Shown: positions 8,765 through 18,426 of the stretch, piece after piece
Layout of the letters: each line of letters opens with the position of its first letter
How positions within the stretch are numbered: position 1 is the stretch's first letter
Source: UBA2030 sp049969475
Lineage (GTDB): Bacteria > Bacteroidota > Bacteroidia > Bacteroidales > TTA-H9
Assembly: GCA_049969475.1 (NCBI GenBank)
Contig: JBMFOU010000016.1
Span: forward strand, 8,501-72,500
Direction: 5' to 3'
Length of the DNA stretch: 64,000 nt
Position numbers and translations under genes: made by a program
Notes under the pieces: model-generated
What the model was told of the DNA's origin: nothing
Seen by the model: the letters and a program-made list of their open reading frames with translations, nothing else
Database searches by the model: none

Positions 8765-8781
8765 TGAGACAGCTTTTTTTA
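8748..8781. terminator. Intrinsic terminator, probably bidirectional
   Basis: AAGCTGTC (8748-8755) pairs perfectly with GACAGCTT (8768-8775) across a 12-nt loop. On the plus strand a run of Ts follows (8774-8780). On the minus strand the tail is weaker (TTCTATCTTATTTT) but suits the end of the cyclase-like gene at 8818. Confidence 0.75.
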
Positions 8782-8817
8782 TTTCTATGAAAATTAGTGC
8801 GATAATTAAGATTTTTA

Positions 8818-9762
8818 TTAAATCCCCGAAGTGTTCAAATTACCAAGGCTGAAGGTAATCGTCTTTTTTTGCCCGGGATCGTCATCGTTGGATAAATGGA
8901 GAGTTACTTGCAGATGCAAATTGTAAATGCTCAATTCGGTTTCCTTGGATGATATTTTACCAATTTTCAATATATCTGCATTGATTATACCATAGCGACG
9001 GGTTACATCGTGCTGGAAGATTTCGTCAATGTGAGTTTCCAGTAGCGATTTGTCGTATGTTTTGAAATCGAATATATTAGCTATTTCGTCGATGGTTATC
9101 ACTTGGAGGTTTTCCACTCCCTCCATATTGATGGTGAACCAGCTGTGCACATTTTCGTCGATCAGGCAGCGGTTGAGGTCATCTTTGGATAGCATACGGG
9201 CGCAGTTGATGATTCCCCTGCCGTAGAAGTTATTCTCAAACATGTAAATTTTGTCGAGGGTGATGGCATAGCGCATAGAAACCCCTCCGATTATGCGCCT
9301 TAGCCTGGGATAGAGATGGTAGGCATTGTAAACTCTCAGCATTACTGCAAAATTGATGGCAAAGACCAGCGAATGCAGAGGCGTGTCGAACATGATGTAT
9401 CCCCCGTCGCCCGTGCTGATAAAGTTTTTTTGAAAATATTCTTCGTCGTAGTGCTGAAAAATAAATTTATGATTGGCAAGGCATAGACGTATAGCGCTTT
9501 TAAAAAGGGTCTTGAAAAGGAAGGGAATGAGTGTTTGCTCGAAAACCCCATAGGAACTGTATTTAAAAATATCGATACCCAGTACTGATTTTCGGCCAAT
9601 GTCGTTGTAACTTATGTGTTTTCTCAATACTTCGTAAAGTTCCTGACTGTCGGGAATGATGTTGGTTTTTTCGAAGACTACCCGTTGGTCGTGCTCTTCA
9701 AGAATTTTACGTAATTCATCGTAAGAGAGGGTTTTCAGGTTTTTGGGAATAGCCATGGCCAA
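8818..9762 (-). CDS. Divergent class III nucleotidyl cyclase-homology protein
   Basis: 314 aa, no signal peptide or membrane segment. Residues 58-195 follow the class III cyclase (CHD) order. LGIDIFKYSSYG places metal Asp64; STGDGGYIMF places the second metal Asp119; YGRGIINCARML (180-191) corresponds to the family GxxVNxAARL segment. The base-selecting Lys that normally precedes the second Asp is missing, and the transition-state Asn column aligns with Ile185, while Arg189 is kept. Residues 235-314 form a separate C-terminal beta-rich region. Either it makes an unusual cyclic nucleotide or it is a non-catalytic sensor. Pycsar-type cyclases are one family to compare, but no membrane effector gene is adjacent. 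Confidence 0.55.
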   Translation of the reverse strand: MAMAIPKNLKTLSYDELRKILEEHDQRVVFEKTNIIPDSQELYEVLRKHISYNDIGRKSVLGIDIFKYSSYGVFEQTLIPFLFKTLFKSAIRLCLANHKFIFQHYDEEYFQKNFISTGDGGYIMFDTPLHSLVFAINFAVMLRVYNAYHLYPRLRRIIGGVSMRYAITLDKIYMFENNFYGRGIINCARMLSKDDLNRCLIDENVHSWFTINMEGVENLQVITIDEIANIFDFKTYDKSLLETHIDEIFQHDVTRRYGIINADILKIGKISSKETELSIYNLHLQVTLHLSNDDDPGQKKTITFSLGNLNTSGI

Positions 9763-9806
9763 TGCTGTATTTTTACTTCAAAAGTAGTACATTTTCGGGT
9801 GGGGCT

Positions 9807-9814
9807 TATCTTTG
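9807..9814 (+). promoter_or_regulatory. -7 element TATCTTTG of purL
   Basis: A perfect TAnnTTTG match followed by GCATAC, 67 nt upstream of the purL start, giving a leader of roughly 60 nt. The divergent cyclase-like gene starts at 9762, so the promoter lies in the shared intergenic region. Confidence 0.55.
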
Positions 9815-9881
9815 CATACAAAATGCTGACCCTGAAGGGTGGGTTCAAACTATTGACAATTAACATATAGACCACAATTCT

Positions 9882-12800
9882 ATGATACTTTTTTTTCGGA
9901 ACGGAGTTACTGGCAGGGTTTATGGGATAGAGACCTTGAGCCGGCCGGATGCAGAGTCTATTGGGCGTTTGCAGTGGCTGCTGGGTAATGCTGAATACCT
10001 GGGAGAGGAAGGACCGAAGGGAGCTTTTACTGGGCCCCGGCGTGAGATGATTACGCCCTGGAGTACTAACGCGGTGGAAATAACCCAGATTATGGGACTG
10101 CATGGTATACGGCGCATAGAAGAGTTTAGGCCTGGCCGGGCAAAATCTTTTGATCCTCTGCTCGAAGAAATATATGAAAAACTCGATCAGAGCATTTTCC
10201 ATATCAATAGGCAGCCTGAGCCTGTTAGATATATTACCGATCTGACAAAATACAATGAGGAAGAAGGCCTGGCCTTGAGTGAAGAAGAGATTACCTACCT
10301 GGAGAAGGTGAGCCAAGAGATAGGCCGACCCTTAACGGACAGCGAGGTTTTTGGTTTTTCTCAGGTAAATTCGGAACATTGCCGGCACAAGATTTTTAAT
10401 GGACGATTTATCATCGACGGGCAGGAAAAGGGAAAAAGCCTTTTTGCCTTGATTAAGGATACCACGCTTGCGCATCCCAACCGGGTAGTTTCAGCATACA
10501 AGGATAATGTGGCATTTCTTGCAGGACCTCAGGTATGGCAGTTTGCTCCCCGTCGTGGTGATCAGCCCGATTATTTTTCTTTAAAATCAATCCCTTCTGT
10601 AATTTCACTGAAAGCGGAGACGCATAATTTCCCCACCACGGTAGAGCCATTCAACGGTGCTGCCACAGGCAGTGGGGGAGAGATCCGCGACCGAATGGCC
10701 GGAGGAAGAGGAAGTCTGCCGCTGGCCGGTACTGCCGTTTACATGACCTCTTATTCTCGTTTACCCCGCCCTCGCCCATGGGAGGCATTTTACAAAGAGA
10801 GACCCTGGTTGTATCATCCACCTGCTGAGATTCTTGTAAGAGCATCCAATGGAGCCAGCGATTTTGGAAACAAATTCGGGCAACCCCTTATTTGCGGGTC
10901 GGTGCTTACCTTCGAACATGAGATTTCTTCAGTAAAATACGGCTATGACAAAGTAATTATGCTGGCCGGAGGTATTGGATATGCCCATGCGGGGCATGCA
11001 GCTAAGGGGCATCCTTCACCCAGACAGAAAATCATTGTGATGGGTGGCGACAATTATCGCATTGGTATGGGAGGGGGAGCCGTTTCGTCGGTTGAAACCG
11101 GAAAATATACCAGTGCTATTGAGCTGAATGCTGTGCAACGTTCAAATCCCGAGATGCAGAAAAGGGTAGCCAATGCTCTGCGTGCATTATGCCAATCGGA
11201 TGAAAATCCTATTATCTCCATCCACGACCATGGAGCTGGCGGACACCTTAATTCTCTATCGGAGTTAGTTGAAGATCAGGGTGGAGTTGTACATATAGAC
11301 AAGCTACCCATTGGAGATCCCACGCTTTCGGCCAAGGAGATTGTGGGTAATGAGTCGCAGGAGCGGATGGGTCTTGTGATGGAGGAGAAAGGTACGGCTT
11401 TGCTACGGGCGGTGGCAGAGCGTGAAAGAGCTCCCATGTATGAGGTGGGCCAGATAACTGGGGATGGCCGTTTCGCTTTCGAAGACAGCCGAACGGGGGA
11501 GCGTCCTTTGGATCTGCGCCTGGAGCATCTTTTTGGAAACCCACCCCAGCTCGAAATTACCGACGAGTCGAGGCCAGGACATAGGGAAAAGATTAACTAC
11601 AAGCCGCAACTTTGGAAAAATTATCTGAATAGAGTATTACAAACCGAAGCCGTAGCTTGTAAGGACTGGCTCACAAACAAGGTTGACCGTTCGGTAACCG
11701 GACTTGTGGCTACTCAGCAAACGGCCGGCCCCCTGCAGTTACCCCTAAACAATGTAGGTGTAGTGGCTCTGGATTACACTGGAACAGCCGGTATAGCTAC
11801 TTCCATAGGTCATGCCCCTGTGGTGGGTTTGATAGATGAAGCTACTGCCAGCCGCCTCGCAATAGCCGAATCGCTTACAAACATAGTATGGGCTTCACTC
11901 GCTCATGGGCTCCAGGGTGTATCCTTGTCGGCCAACTGGATGTGGCCTTGCAACAATCCGGGCGAAAATGCACGACTCTACAGAGCTGTTCAGGCACTCT
12001 CCGATTTTGCCATTCAGCTGGGCATTAATATCCCTACAGGTAAAGATTCGCTGAGTATGACCCAAAAATATCCTGACGGAACACGGGTGTTGGCTCCAGG
12101 TACAGTCATCGTGTCAGCAGTTGCCGAAGTGGATGATGTGAAGAAAACTATAAGCCCAGTAGCACAACCTGCAGAGGGCTCTCAATTGATTTACATCGAT
12201 TTTTCAGGTTCACCCTTCCATCTGGGGGGTAGTGTTTTAGGTCAGGTGCTTAATGCCCTGGGTGACGAAACCCCAGATGTCCTCCATGCTGATTATCTAC
12301 GAAGAGCCTTCGCGGCTGTTCAGGAGATGATACAAAAGAATCTCTTGCTGGCTGGACATGATGTTTCGGCCGGAGGTCTCATTACTTCTTTGTTGGAAAT
12401 GTGTTTTGGCAGCCCCTCTATTGGAATGGAAATTGATTTACCAGTGCAGGTCGAAAATGATCTGATCAGGTTCCTTTTCAGTGAAAAGCCTGCTGTAATT
12501 ATCCAAACCCTCGACCCGGAAGCCGTCCTCTCAATCCTTCAAAAGAATGATGTTTCTGCTTTTATTTTAGGTAGGGTGATAAATGAGCCTTTACTCAAAA
12601 TTAAGCATGATAAAAAGAAATATATTCTTGATATTCACCGGTATAGACGTTCATGGTTTATTCAAAGCTACCGCCTGGATAGTAAGCAGACTAACAAAGA
12701 ATTAGCCGGGCAACGATATCATAATTTCGACAAGCAGCCACGTTTGTTTGATTTTCCCCCGACGTTTGACGGTAACTTTCAATTATTGCATATCAATCCT

Positions 12801-13571
12801 CACAGAGAATGGTATTCGGGTGTGAAGGCTGCTATCATTCGTGAAAAGGGTAGTAATGGCGATAGGGAGATGGCTTATGCGCTCTGGCTGGCCGGCTTTG
12901 ATGTAAAAGATGTGCATATGACCGACCTGGTGAGCGGACGGGAAACCCTGGAAGATGTACAGATGATTGCTTTTGTAGGTGGCTTCTCAAACAGCGATGT
13001 GCTGGGTTCCGCCAAAGGATGGGCTGGAGCCTTTCTATTTAACAAGAAAGCACGTAAAGCGCTTGAGAATTACTACGCACGTCCGGATACCCTTTCGCTT
13101 GGCGTTTGCAACGGTTGCCAGCTCATGGCCGAGCTGGGTCTGGTTTATCCTGAACACCCGCAGCATTTTAAAATGATGCATAACGACTCGGGCAAGTACG
13201 AATCTTCATTTCTCACAGTGAAAATACCGGAAAATAACTCGGTGATGCTAAATAAGCTGGCAGGCAGCGAATTAGGTATTTGGGTGGCCCATGGCGAAGG
13301 AAAGTTTGTTTTCCCGTACGAGGAATCGAAATATAATATTGTGGCTCGCTATAGTTATTCGCAATATCCCGGCAATCCAAACGGTTCGATGTACGATACG
13401 GCTGCTGTGTCCTCTCACGATGGACGTCATCTGGCCATTATGCCTCACCTGGAACGTTCCATTTTCCCGTGGCAGTGGGCCTTTTATCCTGGAAACAGGA
13501 AATCAGACGAGGTAAGTCCCTGGATTTTGGCATTTATTGAAGCCCGTAAGTGGATTGAACGGCAGAAATAA
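9882..13571 (+). CDS. purL: Phosphoribosylformylglycinamidine synthase (single-chain PurL)
   Basis: 1229 aa, the large single-polypeptide form. It converts FGAR, glutamine and ATP to FGAM in the fourth step of purine synthesis. The N-terminal PurS-like domain is followed by the linker with SEVFGFSQVNSEHCRHK. The two AIRS-like ATPase halves include KAETHNFPTTVEPFNGAATG. The C-terminal glutamine amidotransferase (from about 975) has nucleophile Cys1076 in LGVCNGCQ and a late PHLERS histidine. It is about 60 aa shorter than the E. coli enzyme but complete in its motifs. It is cytosolic, alone on its transcript, and has a clear -7 promoter. Confidence 0.97.
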   Translation: MILFFRNGVTGRVYGIETLSRPDAESIGRLQWLLGNAEYLGEEGPKGAFTGPRREMITPWSTNAVEITQIMGLHGIRRIEEFRPGRAKSFDPLLEEIYEKLDQSIFHINRQPEPVRYITDLTKYNEEEGLALSEEEITYLEKVSQEIGRPLTDSEVFGFSQVNSEHCRHKIFNGRFIIDGQEKGKSLFALIKDTTLAHPNRVVSAYKDNVAFLAGPQVWQFAPRRGDQPDYFSLKSIPSVISLKAETHNFPTTVEPFNGAATGSGGEIRDRMAGGRGSLPLAGTAVYMTSYSRLPRPRPWEAFYKERPWLYHPPAEILVRASNGASDFGNKFGQPLICGSVLTFEHEISSVKYGYDKVIMLAGGIGYAHAGHAAKGHPSPRQKIIVMGGDNYRIGMGGGAVSSVETGKYTSAIELNAVQRSNPEMQKRVANALRALCQSDENPIISIHDHGAGGHLNSLSELVEDQGGVVHIDKLPIGDPTLSAKEIVGNESQERMGLVMEEKGTALLRAVAERERAPMYEVGQITGDGRFAFEDSRTGERPLDLRLEHLFGNPPQLEITDESRPGHREKINYKPQLWKNYLNRVLQTEAVACKDWLTNKVDRSVTGLVATQQTAGPLQLPLNNVGVVALDYTGTAGIATSIGHAPVVGLIDEATASRLAIAESLTNIVWASLAHGLQGVSLSANWMWPCNNPGENARLYRAVQALSDFAIQLGINIPTGKDSLSMTQKYPDGTRVLAPGTVIVSAVAEVDDVKKTISPVAQPAEGSQLIYIDFSGSPFHLGGSVLGQVLNALGDETPDVLHADYLRRAFAAVQEMIQKNLLLAGHDVSAGGLITSLLEMCFGSPSIGMEIDLPVQVENDLIRFLFSEKPAVIIQTLDPEAVLSILQKNDVSAFILGRVINEPLLKIKHDKKKYILDIHRYRRSWFIQSYRLDSKQTNKELAGQRYHNFDKQPRLFDFPPTFDGNFQLLHINPHREWYSGVKAAIIREKGSNGDREMAYALWLAGFDVKDVHMTDLVSGRETLEDVQMIAFVGGFSNSDVLGSAKGWAGAFLFNKKARKALENYYARPDTLSLGVCNGCQLMAELGLVYPEHPQHFKMMHNDSGKYESSFLTVKIPENNSVMLNKLAGSELGIWVAHGEGKFVFPYEESKYNIVARYSYSQYPGNPNGSMYDTAAVSSHDGRHLAIMPHLERSIFPWQWAFYPGNRKSDEVSPWILAFIEARKWIERQK

Positions 13572-14003
13572 TTGTAAAACAAAGCCTGCAAATTGCTAGC
13601 CGACAAACTTATTTTTAATCTGGGGGTAGTTTATTCATCTGATTTCAGGGAAGATTGTTTTTAAGCTTCCGTATTTGAATGTCAGGTGCGAAATCCGCTG
13701 ACTGCCAGTGGACGTTAACAATTACCCTCGTATTGAGCGGATTATTTATAGTTTACTCAGGTATTTATTTTGAATTTGGATTAGGCTCCATCAATAGGGG
13801 TCTTTTATTTTTCGATTTTAAATGTTGATACCTTCTAAATCTCTTGTTAAAACTCAGTTACGCGTTTTGAAGTTTAACACTCTTTGGATGAAAATTTGCA
13901 GCTTGAAGTGAAGGCAGCACCGCAAAGTAACCAGGATAATGAAGTTAGAATTCTTGTGTTTGTGATGCAGTCGGTTTCCAGTGATAATTAAATCAAAATC
14001 CAG
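13572..14003. other. Intergenic region with weak coding traces
   Basis: About 430 bases between purL and the LruC lipoprotein terminator. It holds a 49-codon ATG frame (13679-13828). Further on, a 37-codon frame without a start ends at a TAA at 13989-13991 (peptide ...EVRILVFVMQSVSSDN). Together these might be remnants of a decayed gene. I recognise no RNA family. Confidence 0.4.
13679..13828 (+). CDS. Possible 49-aa small membrane protein
   Basis: The ATG at 13679, directly after an in-frame TGA, opens 49 codons. The translation has a charged start (MSGAKSADCQW) and then a hydrophobic segment (LTITLVLSGLFIVYSGIYF) long enough to span the membrane. No -7 element or ribosome site was seen close by. 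AT-rich DNA readily encodes hydrophobic residues, so chance is a real alternative. Confidence 0.22.
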   Translation: MSGAKSADCQWTLTITLVLSGLFIVYSGIYFEFGLGSINRGLLFFDFKC

Positions 14004-14033
14004 AAAAAAAGCTGTCCCGATTTCCAGGACAGC
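14004..14033 (-). terminator. Intrinsic terminator of the LruC lipoprotein gene
   Basis: GCTGTCC (14011-14017) and GGACAGC (14027-14033) form a 7-bp stem. On the minus strand it is followed by seven Us (the plus-strand A run at 14004-14010). It lies 53 nt past the gene stop. Confidence 0.8.
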
Positions 14034-14085
14034 CCCTTTGTTTATTTTCTTTTCGATTAAAATTTGTTAAGTGGTTATGGCCTGA

Positions 14086-15984
14086 TTATTTATTGTAAGC
14101 TTGGGAATAGATTTTAGCAGTATTGCGATAACCTTCCTGACCACTATTGTACCAGTTGCTAAAGGCATTTCCTGAACTTTCGGCCCAGTCTCCAAATTTC
14201 AGGTAGGCTTCCGTTACTTTGGCTTTCTCAATAGGATAATCGAAGGGTAGGGGGAGTTCGATGCACCAGGGAAGATTATTGCCAGTGCGATAATAAACTC
14301 CGGCTGCAGGATTAGAGACGTCAGCACCAGTGCCAAAGTAAGATGTATTAGCCAGTGAAGTAGGCTCATAATCGATGAGATGAATTTCTCTACCCCTGTC
14401 CTGATTGACGATGAGGAATGGATTCACGAGGTGACTACCAAGCTGGCTTATAGGAATAGGCGTTTCCATTGCAATGTGGAGGCTTTGTAATTCTGGGATA
14501 ACGTAAGGTGCTCCAGGGGTTGTGTTAACCCCGGCGCCAGTTCCAGGGTGCGGTAATTGCTTGAATACATTGTCTGTGACAATAATAACGGCCTTGCTTT
14601 GTCCAGCCTCAGTTCCGTTGGCATTAAGAGTTATATAATTCTGTGTAATGCTTTGTCCACTGATGCTTTTTATAGCTGAGGGGACCATATTCAGCATAAA
14701 TCCAAATCCATTTTTAAATGATGCCCCAATGGCTCTTACCTTGTAGTCAAAATAAATATCTGTGATTTTTTGTTGGCTGTTCAGCACAAATTTATACCGC
14801 TGATCAATCACTAGATCGTTGAAGTCATAATCGGCTTTGTTGGGCCAGTTATCTTCGAATGCAAGGGTTGAAAAGGTGTTATTAGTTGGGTAATAGTAAT
14901 TGTAAGCCCGTTTGGGATCTGCTGGGTAAGCATCTTCTGAATCGATTACCCCATCCCCATCGCCGTCAGAATTGGGCCCCGTAACCACTATATCATCGTA
15001 GTAGATATCACCTCCATAATTGTTTACCCAGAGCAAAACTTGACATTTATTAGTACCAACGGGCATAGTAGCCGTAACTGAAAGATTAGTCCATTGAGTG
15101 GGATTGTTTTGGTTAATAACAGAGTAATAACCCAGTGGAATTCCCGTGCTATTAAACGGAATCAGGTAAATCCATACATTCTTTTGTCCGTTGTTTCCAC
15201 TAGTGATGAATCTTCCTGTGGCCGTAATGATTTGACCTGCTGCGGCGGGAATCATTTGAGCAACTCCTCCGTAAAAAGGATTCCTCGATCCAATCTTCAA
15301 TACATAATTATTAGCAGTCTGTCCGAATGGATCAACAGCGCGTTCGGTTGCTCCGGTAAGCTGGCTGGTTATATACCACCTTCCATCCATAGGCATGAAT
15401 GAGTTCCAATGGGAGATGAATCCGAAATCGTTGATGTCGAAAGTACCATTGCTTATAAGGTTTTGGGTGTTTTTGAATCGTCGGGCTGTGACCGCAAATA
15501 ATGAAGTTTCTTTTGCTTCGGGAATTGAAGCTTTAAGGCTCCCAATGAGCCGGGGAGGCAATGTGTCAATGTTGTCTCCAAAATTGATAGAATAACCTCC
15601 TTCAAGACTGCTTTTTAGTGTTCCTTGCAATGAAACAACCTTTTCACCCGCAATCGTTCTTACTATTAGCTCGTTAACAAAAGCGGGTATCGTTACTTGA
15701 GCATTTAATACTCCCTGCTCGTTGCCAAGGCCTGAATATACTAAGTGCAGACTGTCATTTAGTTGATAAAACACCTCAACTTTGCCGAGAACCTTCGTGT
15801 AGTCTATCGTAAAAGGCAAGTTTACAGTAATATCCACAGTTTTGGTCGTTTGAAATTTAAACTGTGGACTGATGACGAGTTGGTCAATGTCTTTAGTTCC
15901 TGGTATCGGATTCTCAGTTTTGTTGCATCCCCATGTAACTAACATTGCAACCAGGATAGCTAGTGAAGAAAGATGCGTTTTCAT
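14086..15984 (-). CDS. LruC-domain lipoprotein
   Basis: 632 aa. The signal peptide ends in VTWGC with lipidated Cys20. Residues 160-340 contain a beta-sandwich of carbohydrate-binding type, with an NLISNGTFDINDFGF opening and a YYDDIVVTGP close. Next comes a calcium-loop-like DGDGDGVIDSEDAYP (about 342-356). The LruC/DUF4842-type domain (about 358-610) carries the diagnostic AFEDNWPNKADYDFNDLVID. LruC domains occur in surface lipoproteins of Leptospira and Bacteroidota; their exact role is unclear, with adhesion or matrix binding suggested. Monocistronic, with its own terminator, and facing away from the C10 protease gene. Confidence 0.85.
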   Translation of the reverse strand: MKTHLSSLAILVAMLVTWGCNKTENPIPGTKDIDQLVISPQFKFQTTKTVDITVNLPFTIDYTKVLGKVEVFYQLNDSLHLVYSGLGNEQGVLNAQVTIPAFVNELIVRTIAGEKVVSLQGTLKSSLEGGYSINFGDNIDTLPPRLIGSLKASIPEAKETSLFAVTARRFKNTQNLISNGTFDINDFGFISHWNSFMPMDGRWYITSQLTGATERAVDPFGQTANNYVLKIGSRNPFYGGVAQMIPAAAGQIITATGRFITSGNNGQKNVWIYLIPFNSTGIPLGYYSVINQNNPTQWTNLSVTATMPVGTNKCQVLLWVNNYGGDIYYDDIVVTGPNSDGDGDGVIDSEDAYPADPKRAYNYYYPTNNTFSTLAFEDNWPNKADYDFNDLVIDQRYKFVLNSQQKITDIYFDYKVRAIGASFKNGFGFMLNMVPSAIKSISGQSITQNYITLNANGTEAGQSKAVIIVTDNVFKQLPHPGTGAGVNTTPGAPYVIPELQSLHIAMETPIPISQLGSHLVNPFLIVNQDRGREIHLIDYEPTSLANTSYFGTGADVSNPAAGVYYRTGNNLPWCIELPLPFDYPIEKAKVTEAYLKFGDWAESSGNAFSNWYNSGQEGYRNTAKIYSQAYNK

Positions 15985-16201
15985 AACTTTGTGTTTTGCT
16001 AGAATTTTATAATCAAAAACTATACTAATGTCATTAAATATTTTATAATCAATATTTAAGGCTTATAATTATGTCGGAGTTTATTCCAGCTATTGTATAT
16101 CTTTACCATTTTAGAAATTGGCTTATCGTATATATGTTTACAAAGGTAACTAAAATGCTTTAAAGGTTTTCTTGACTAGGTAAAAGGCCTGGATTTTATA
16201 A

Positions 16202-16209
16202 TAATTTTG
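16202..16209 (+). promoter_or_regulatory. -7 element TAATTTTG before the C10 protease
   Basis: A perfect TAnnTTTG match 14 nt before the start codon of the T9SS protease gene. The upstream TTG at 16172-16174 is farther away than the usual -33 spacing. Confidence 0.4.
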
Positions 16210-16223
16210 ATGAAAAATGTCAT

Positions 16224-18347
16224 ATGAGAATTAAAGTTTTTAGTCTAAGCTTGGTGATAATCCTCATTGTTTTCGTTGAAAAGCTCTGGGGGCAACAGCC
16301 GGTTGGTTTATCTGCAGCTAGTAAGGCTGCTTTGCAATGGTTTTATGAAAGAAGCCCCTGGTTACCCCAGGATATTTCTATTAAAGAAATTAGGCCAATT
16401 ATGGGAGGCGAGGATACGCTTTTCTTCGTTCTCAATTTCTTTCCAAAAGGTTTTGCTTTGATATCTGCCCACGAAGGCATGGTTCCAGTGGCTGCTTACA
16501 GTTTTGAAAGTTGGTATGAGGATTTAAAAATGCCACCTGCAGCGAAAGCCTGGCTGGGTCAGTATATTTCATCGGCTCAGGAAGCAAGGGAGACTGGAAA
16601 TTTTTTTAAAGATGAAACTCTCAATCAATGGAATGCTTTGTTGAATGCAGAGCCTGGTCAACGTTTTAGGGGTAAATCCGTAGAACCTCTCACGTTTGCT
16701 AACTGGAATCAGGATTGGCCATACAATGAGTTATGTCCGGCTGATCCGGCAGGTCCTCATGGACATTGTTACGCCGGCTGCGTGCCCACCGCCATGGGCA
16801 TGATTATGTACTATTATCGGTGGCCCGATACCGGAGTTGGCTATTACTCTTATACCCAACCTCTTTATGGCTTACTGGAAGCCGATTTTGGAAATACCCA
16901 TTATGCCTGGGATGAGATGACTAACCAGATTGACGATTCTGATACGGCAATTGCCCGTTTGCTTTTTCACATTGGCGTAGCCTGTGATCTAGTTTATGGG
17001 CCCACTGGATCAGGGATGTATAATCATAAAGCCGCTTATGCTTTCCGCACCTATTTTAAATACGCACCCGAGACCCAGTATGTTTTTCGCGATAGCACCC
17101 ATCTTGATTGGGATAGTCTTCTCGTTGCCCATCTCGACCGAAAAATGCCTATGTATTACGCCGGATGGTCGGTACCCGACATCAATGGACATGCCTTTGT
17201 CTGCGATGGATATCAGGGTACAGGTTACTTTCACTTTAATTTTGGGTGGGGAGGTTCTTTCAATGGATATTACTATACCGGTAATCTGACACCGGGTGGC
17301 AATAATTTCAATTTGGCTCAGGAAGTAATTATCAATTGCCATCCCGATACTATTAATTACGATTATCCTGGCATTCCCCAACCAGTCGACACCCTCCGCC
17401 ACTATGTCGGGAGCTTTACTGACGGAAGCGGTCCACGCTTACCCCAGTATGCCCAACCTCGTTCCTGGCTTATCAGTCCGCAAAATGCAATCGACTCTAT
17501 CACTTCCATCAAAATCAGCTTTTCTCGCTTTGATTTGAAAAACGGAGAGTCGTTTGTGAATGTTTATGATGGAAATGATGCCTCGGCACCCCTTTTAGCT
17601 TCTTTAACAGGATCTGATTTCCCCTCTGTTATTCAATCGTCGGGTAACCAGTTATTTGTTGAATATATTGGTGCTGCTTCAGCAAATAACAATGGATTTG
17701 TAGCTACATACGAAGGGCTGAAACCCCAATGGTGTTCAGGATCGCAATTGCTTTCTGAACCTTCAGGCTACATTTCAGATGGTTCCGGAAATTTTTGGTA
17801 TTACAACAATACGGTATGCATCTGGCGTATTCAGCCACCAGACGCTAAGCAGATAGCAATTTACTTTAAACGTTTCAGTACAGAGCCCGGGCAGGATAAA
17901 CTCAGGATTTATGATTTTAGTACCGCACAGTTGCTCGCTGAATACTCCGGTCATTATGATTCGAGTAACCTGCCTCCCCCTGTACTTTGCCCATCGGGCA
18001 AGGTTTTTCTTACTTTTAGTACCAATGGTTCAGTACGCGATGATGGCTGGGAGGCATTTTATGAAAGTTATTTCACTGGAATGGATGTTGTTCGCCCTCA
18101 AGAAATCAAGTTTTTTCCTAATCCAGCCAAGGAATTTTTTTATGTGATGATGAAAGGTGAAGATTTGTTGCATCCTGAGGCCGAATTAATGAGTGCGGAC
18201 GGAAGATGCCAAAAGAAGGTTTCATTGATTGTTTCAGAAAATGGGGGATATGTGGTTCATACAAAAGGATTATCTTCTGGTGTTTGGTTTTTACGAGTGA
18301 TGGGAAAAAAGAATGTTTATGTGGGGAAAGTGTTAATAGAACAATAG
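16224..18347 (+). CDS. Secreted C10-family (streptopain-like) cysteine protease with T9SS signal
   Basis: 707 aa. Signal peptide (1-24), then an inhibitory prodomain (about 25-150) like that of SpeB/PrtT. The peptidase domain has nucleophile Cys186 in YAGCVPTAMGMIMYYYRWP and His323 in NGHAFVCDGY, followed by FNFGWGGSFNGYY. Two CUB-like beta-sandwich domains (about 385-490 and 500-620) precede a C-terminal T9SS type A sorting domain that starts at KFFPNPAKEFF. It should be a zymogen delivered to the cell surface or medium through T9SS and then self-activated. In Porphyromonas, PrtT and periodontain are C10 relatives. It has its own -7 element. Confidence 0.93.
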   Translation: MRIKVFSLSLVIILIVFVEKLWGQQPVGLSAASKAALQWFYERSPWLPQDISIKEIRPIMGGEDTLFFVLNFFPKGFALISAHEGMVPVAAYSFESWYEDLKMPPAAKAWLGQYISSAQEARETGNFFKDETLNQWNALLNAEPGQRFRGKSVEPLTFANWNQDWPYNELCPADPAGPHGHCYAGCVPTAMGMIMYYYRWPDTGVGYYSYTQPLYGLLEADFGNTHYAWDEMTNQIDDSDTAIARLLFHIGVACDLVYGPTGSGMYNHKAAYAFRTYFKYAPETQYVFRDSTHLDWDSLLVAHLDRKMPMYYAGWSVPDINGHAFVCDGYQGTGYFHFNFGWGGSFNGYYYTGNLTPGGNNFNLAQEVIINCHPDTINYDYPGIPQPVDTLRHYVGSFTDGSGPRLPQYAQPRSWLISPQNAIDSITSIKISFSRFDLKNGESFVNVYDGNDASAPLLASLTGSDFPSVIQSSGNQLFVEYIGAASANNNGFVATYEGLKPQWCSGSQLLSEPSGYISDGSGNFWYYNNTVCIWRIQPPDAKQIAIYFKRFSTEPGQDKLRIYDFSTAQLLAEYSGHYDSSNLPPPVLCPSGKVFLTFSTNGSVRDDGWEAFYESYFTGMDVVRPQEIKFFPNPAKEFFYVMMKGEDLLHPEAELMSADGRCQKKVSLIVSENGGYVVHTKGLSSGVWFLRVMGKKNVYVGKVLIEQ

Positions 18348-18426
18348 TCGCTCGTCATTCGATGAACTCGCTCGGCTGGATATTTTTTGGTTAACTGATT
18401 GTATAGCAGAATGCTTGTTTGAAGTC
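18348..18426. other. Spacer after the protease gene
   Basis: A short AT/GC-mixed stretch between the protease stop and the start of the repeat array. No terminator with a convincing U-tract was seen, so transcription may run into the repeats. Confidence 0.3.

Noticed and set aside
9735..10316. 193-codon minus-strand frame over the start of purL
   Set aside because: Antisense to purL and crossing the divergent promoter; no recognised domain.
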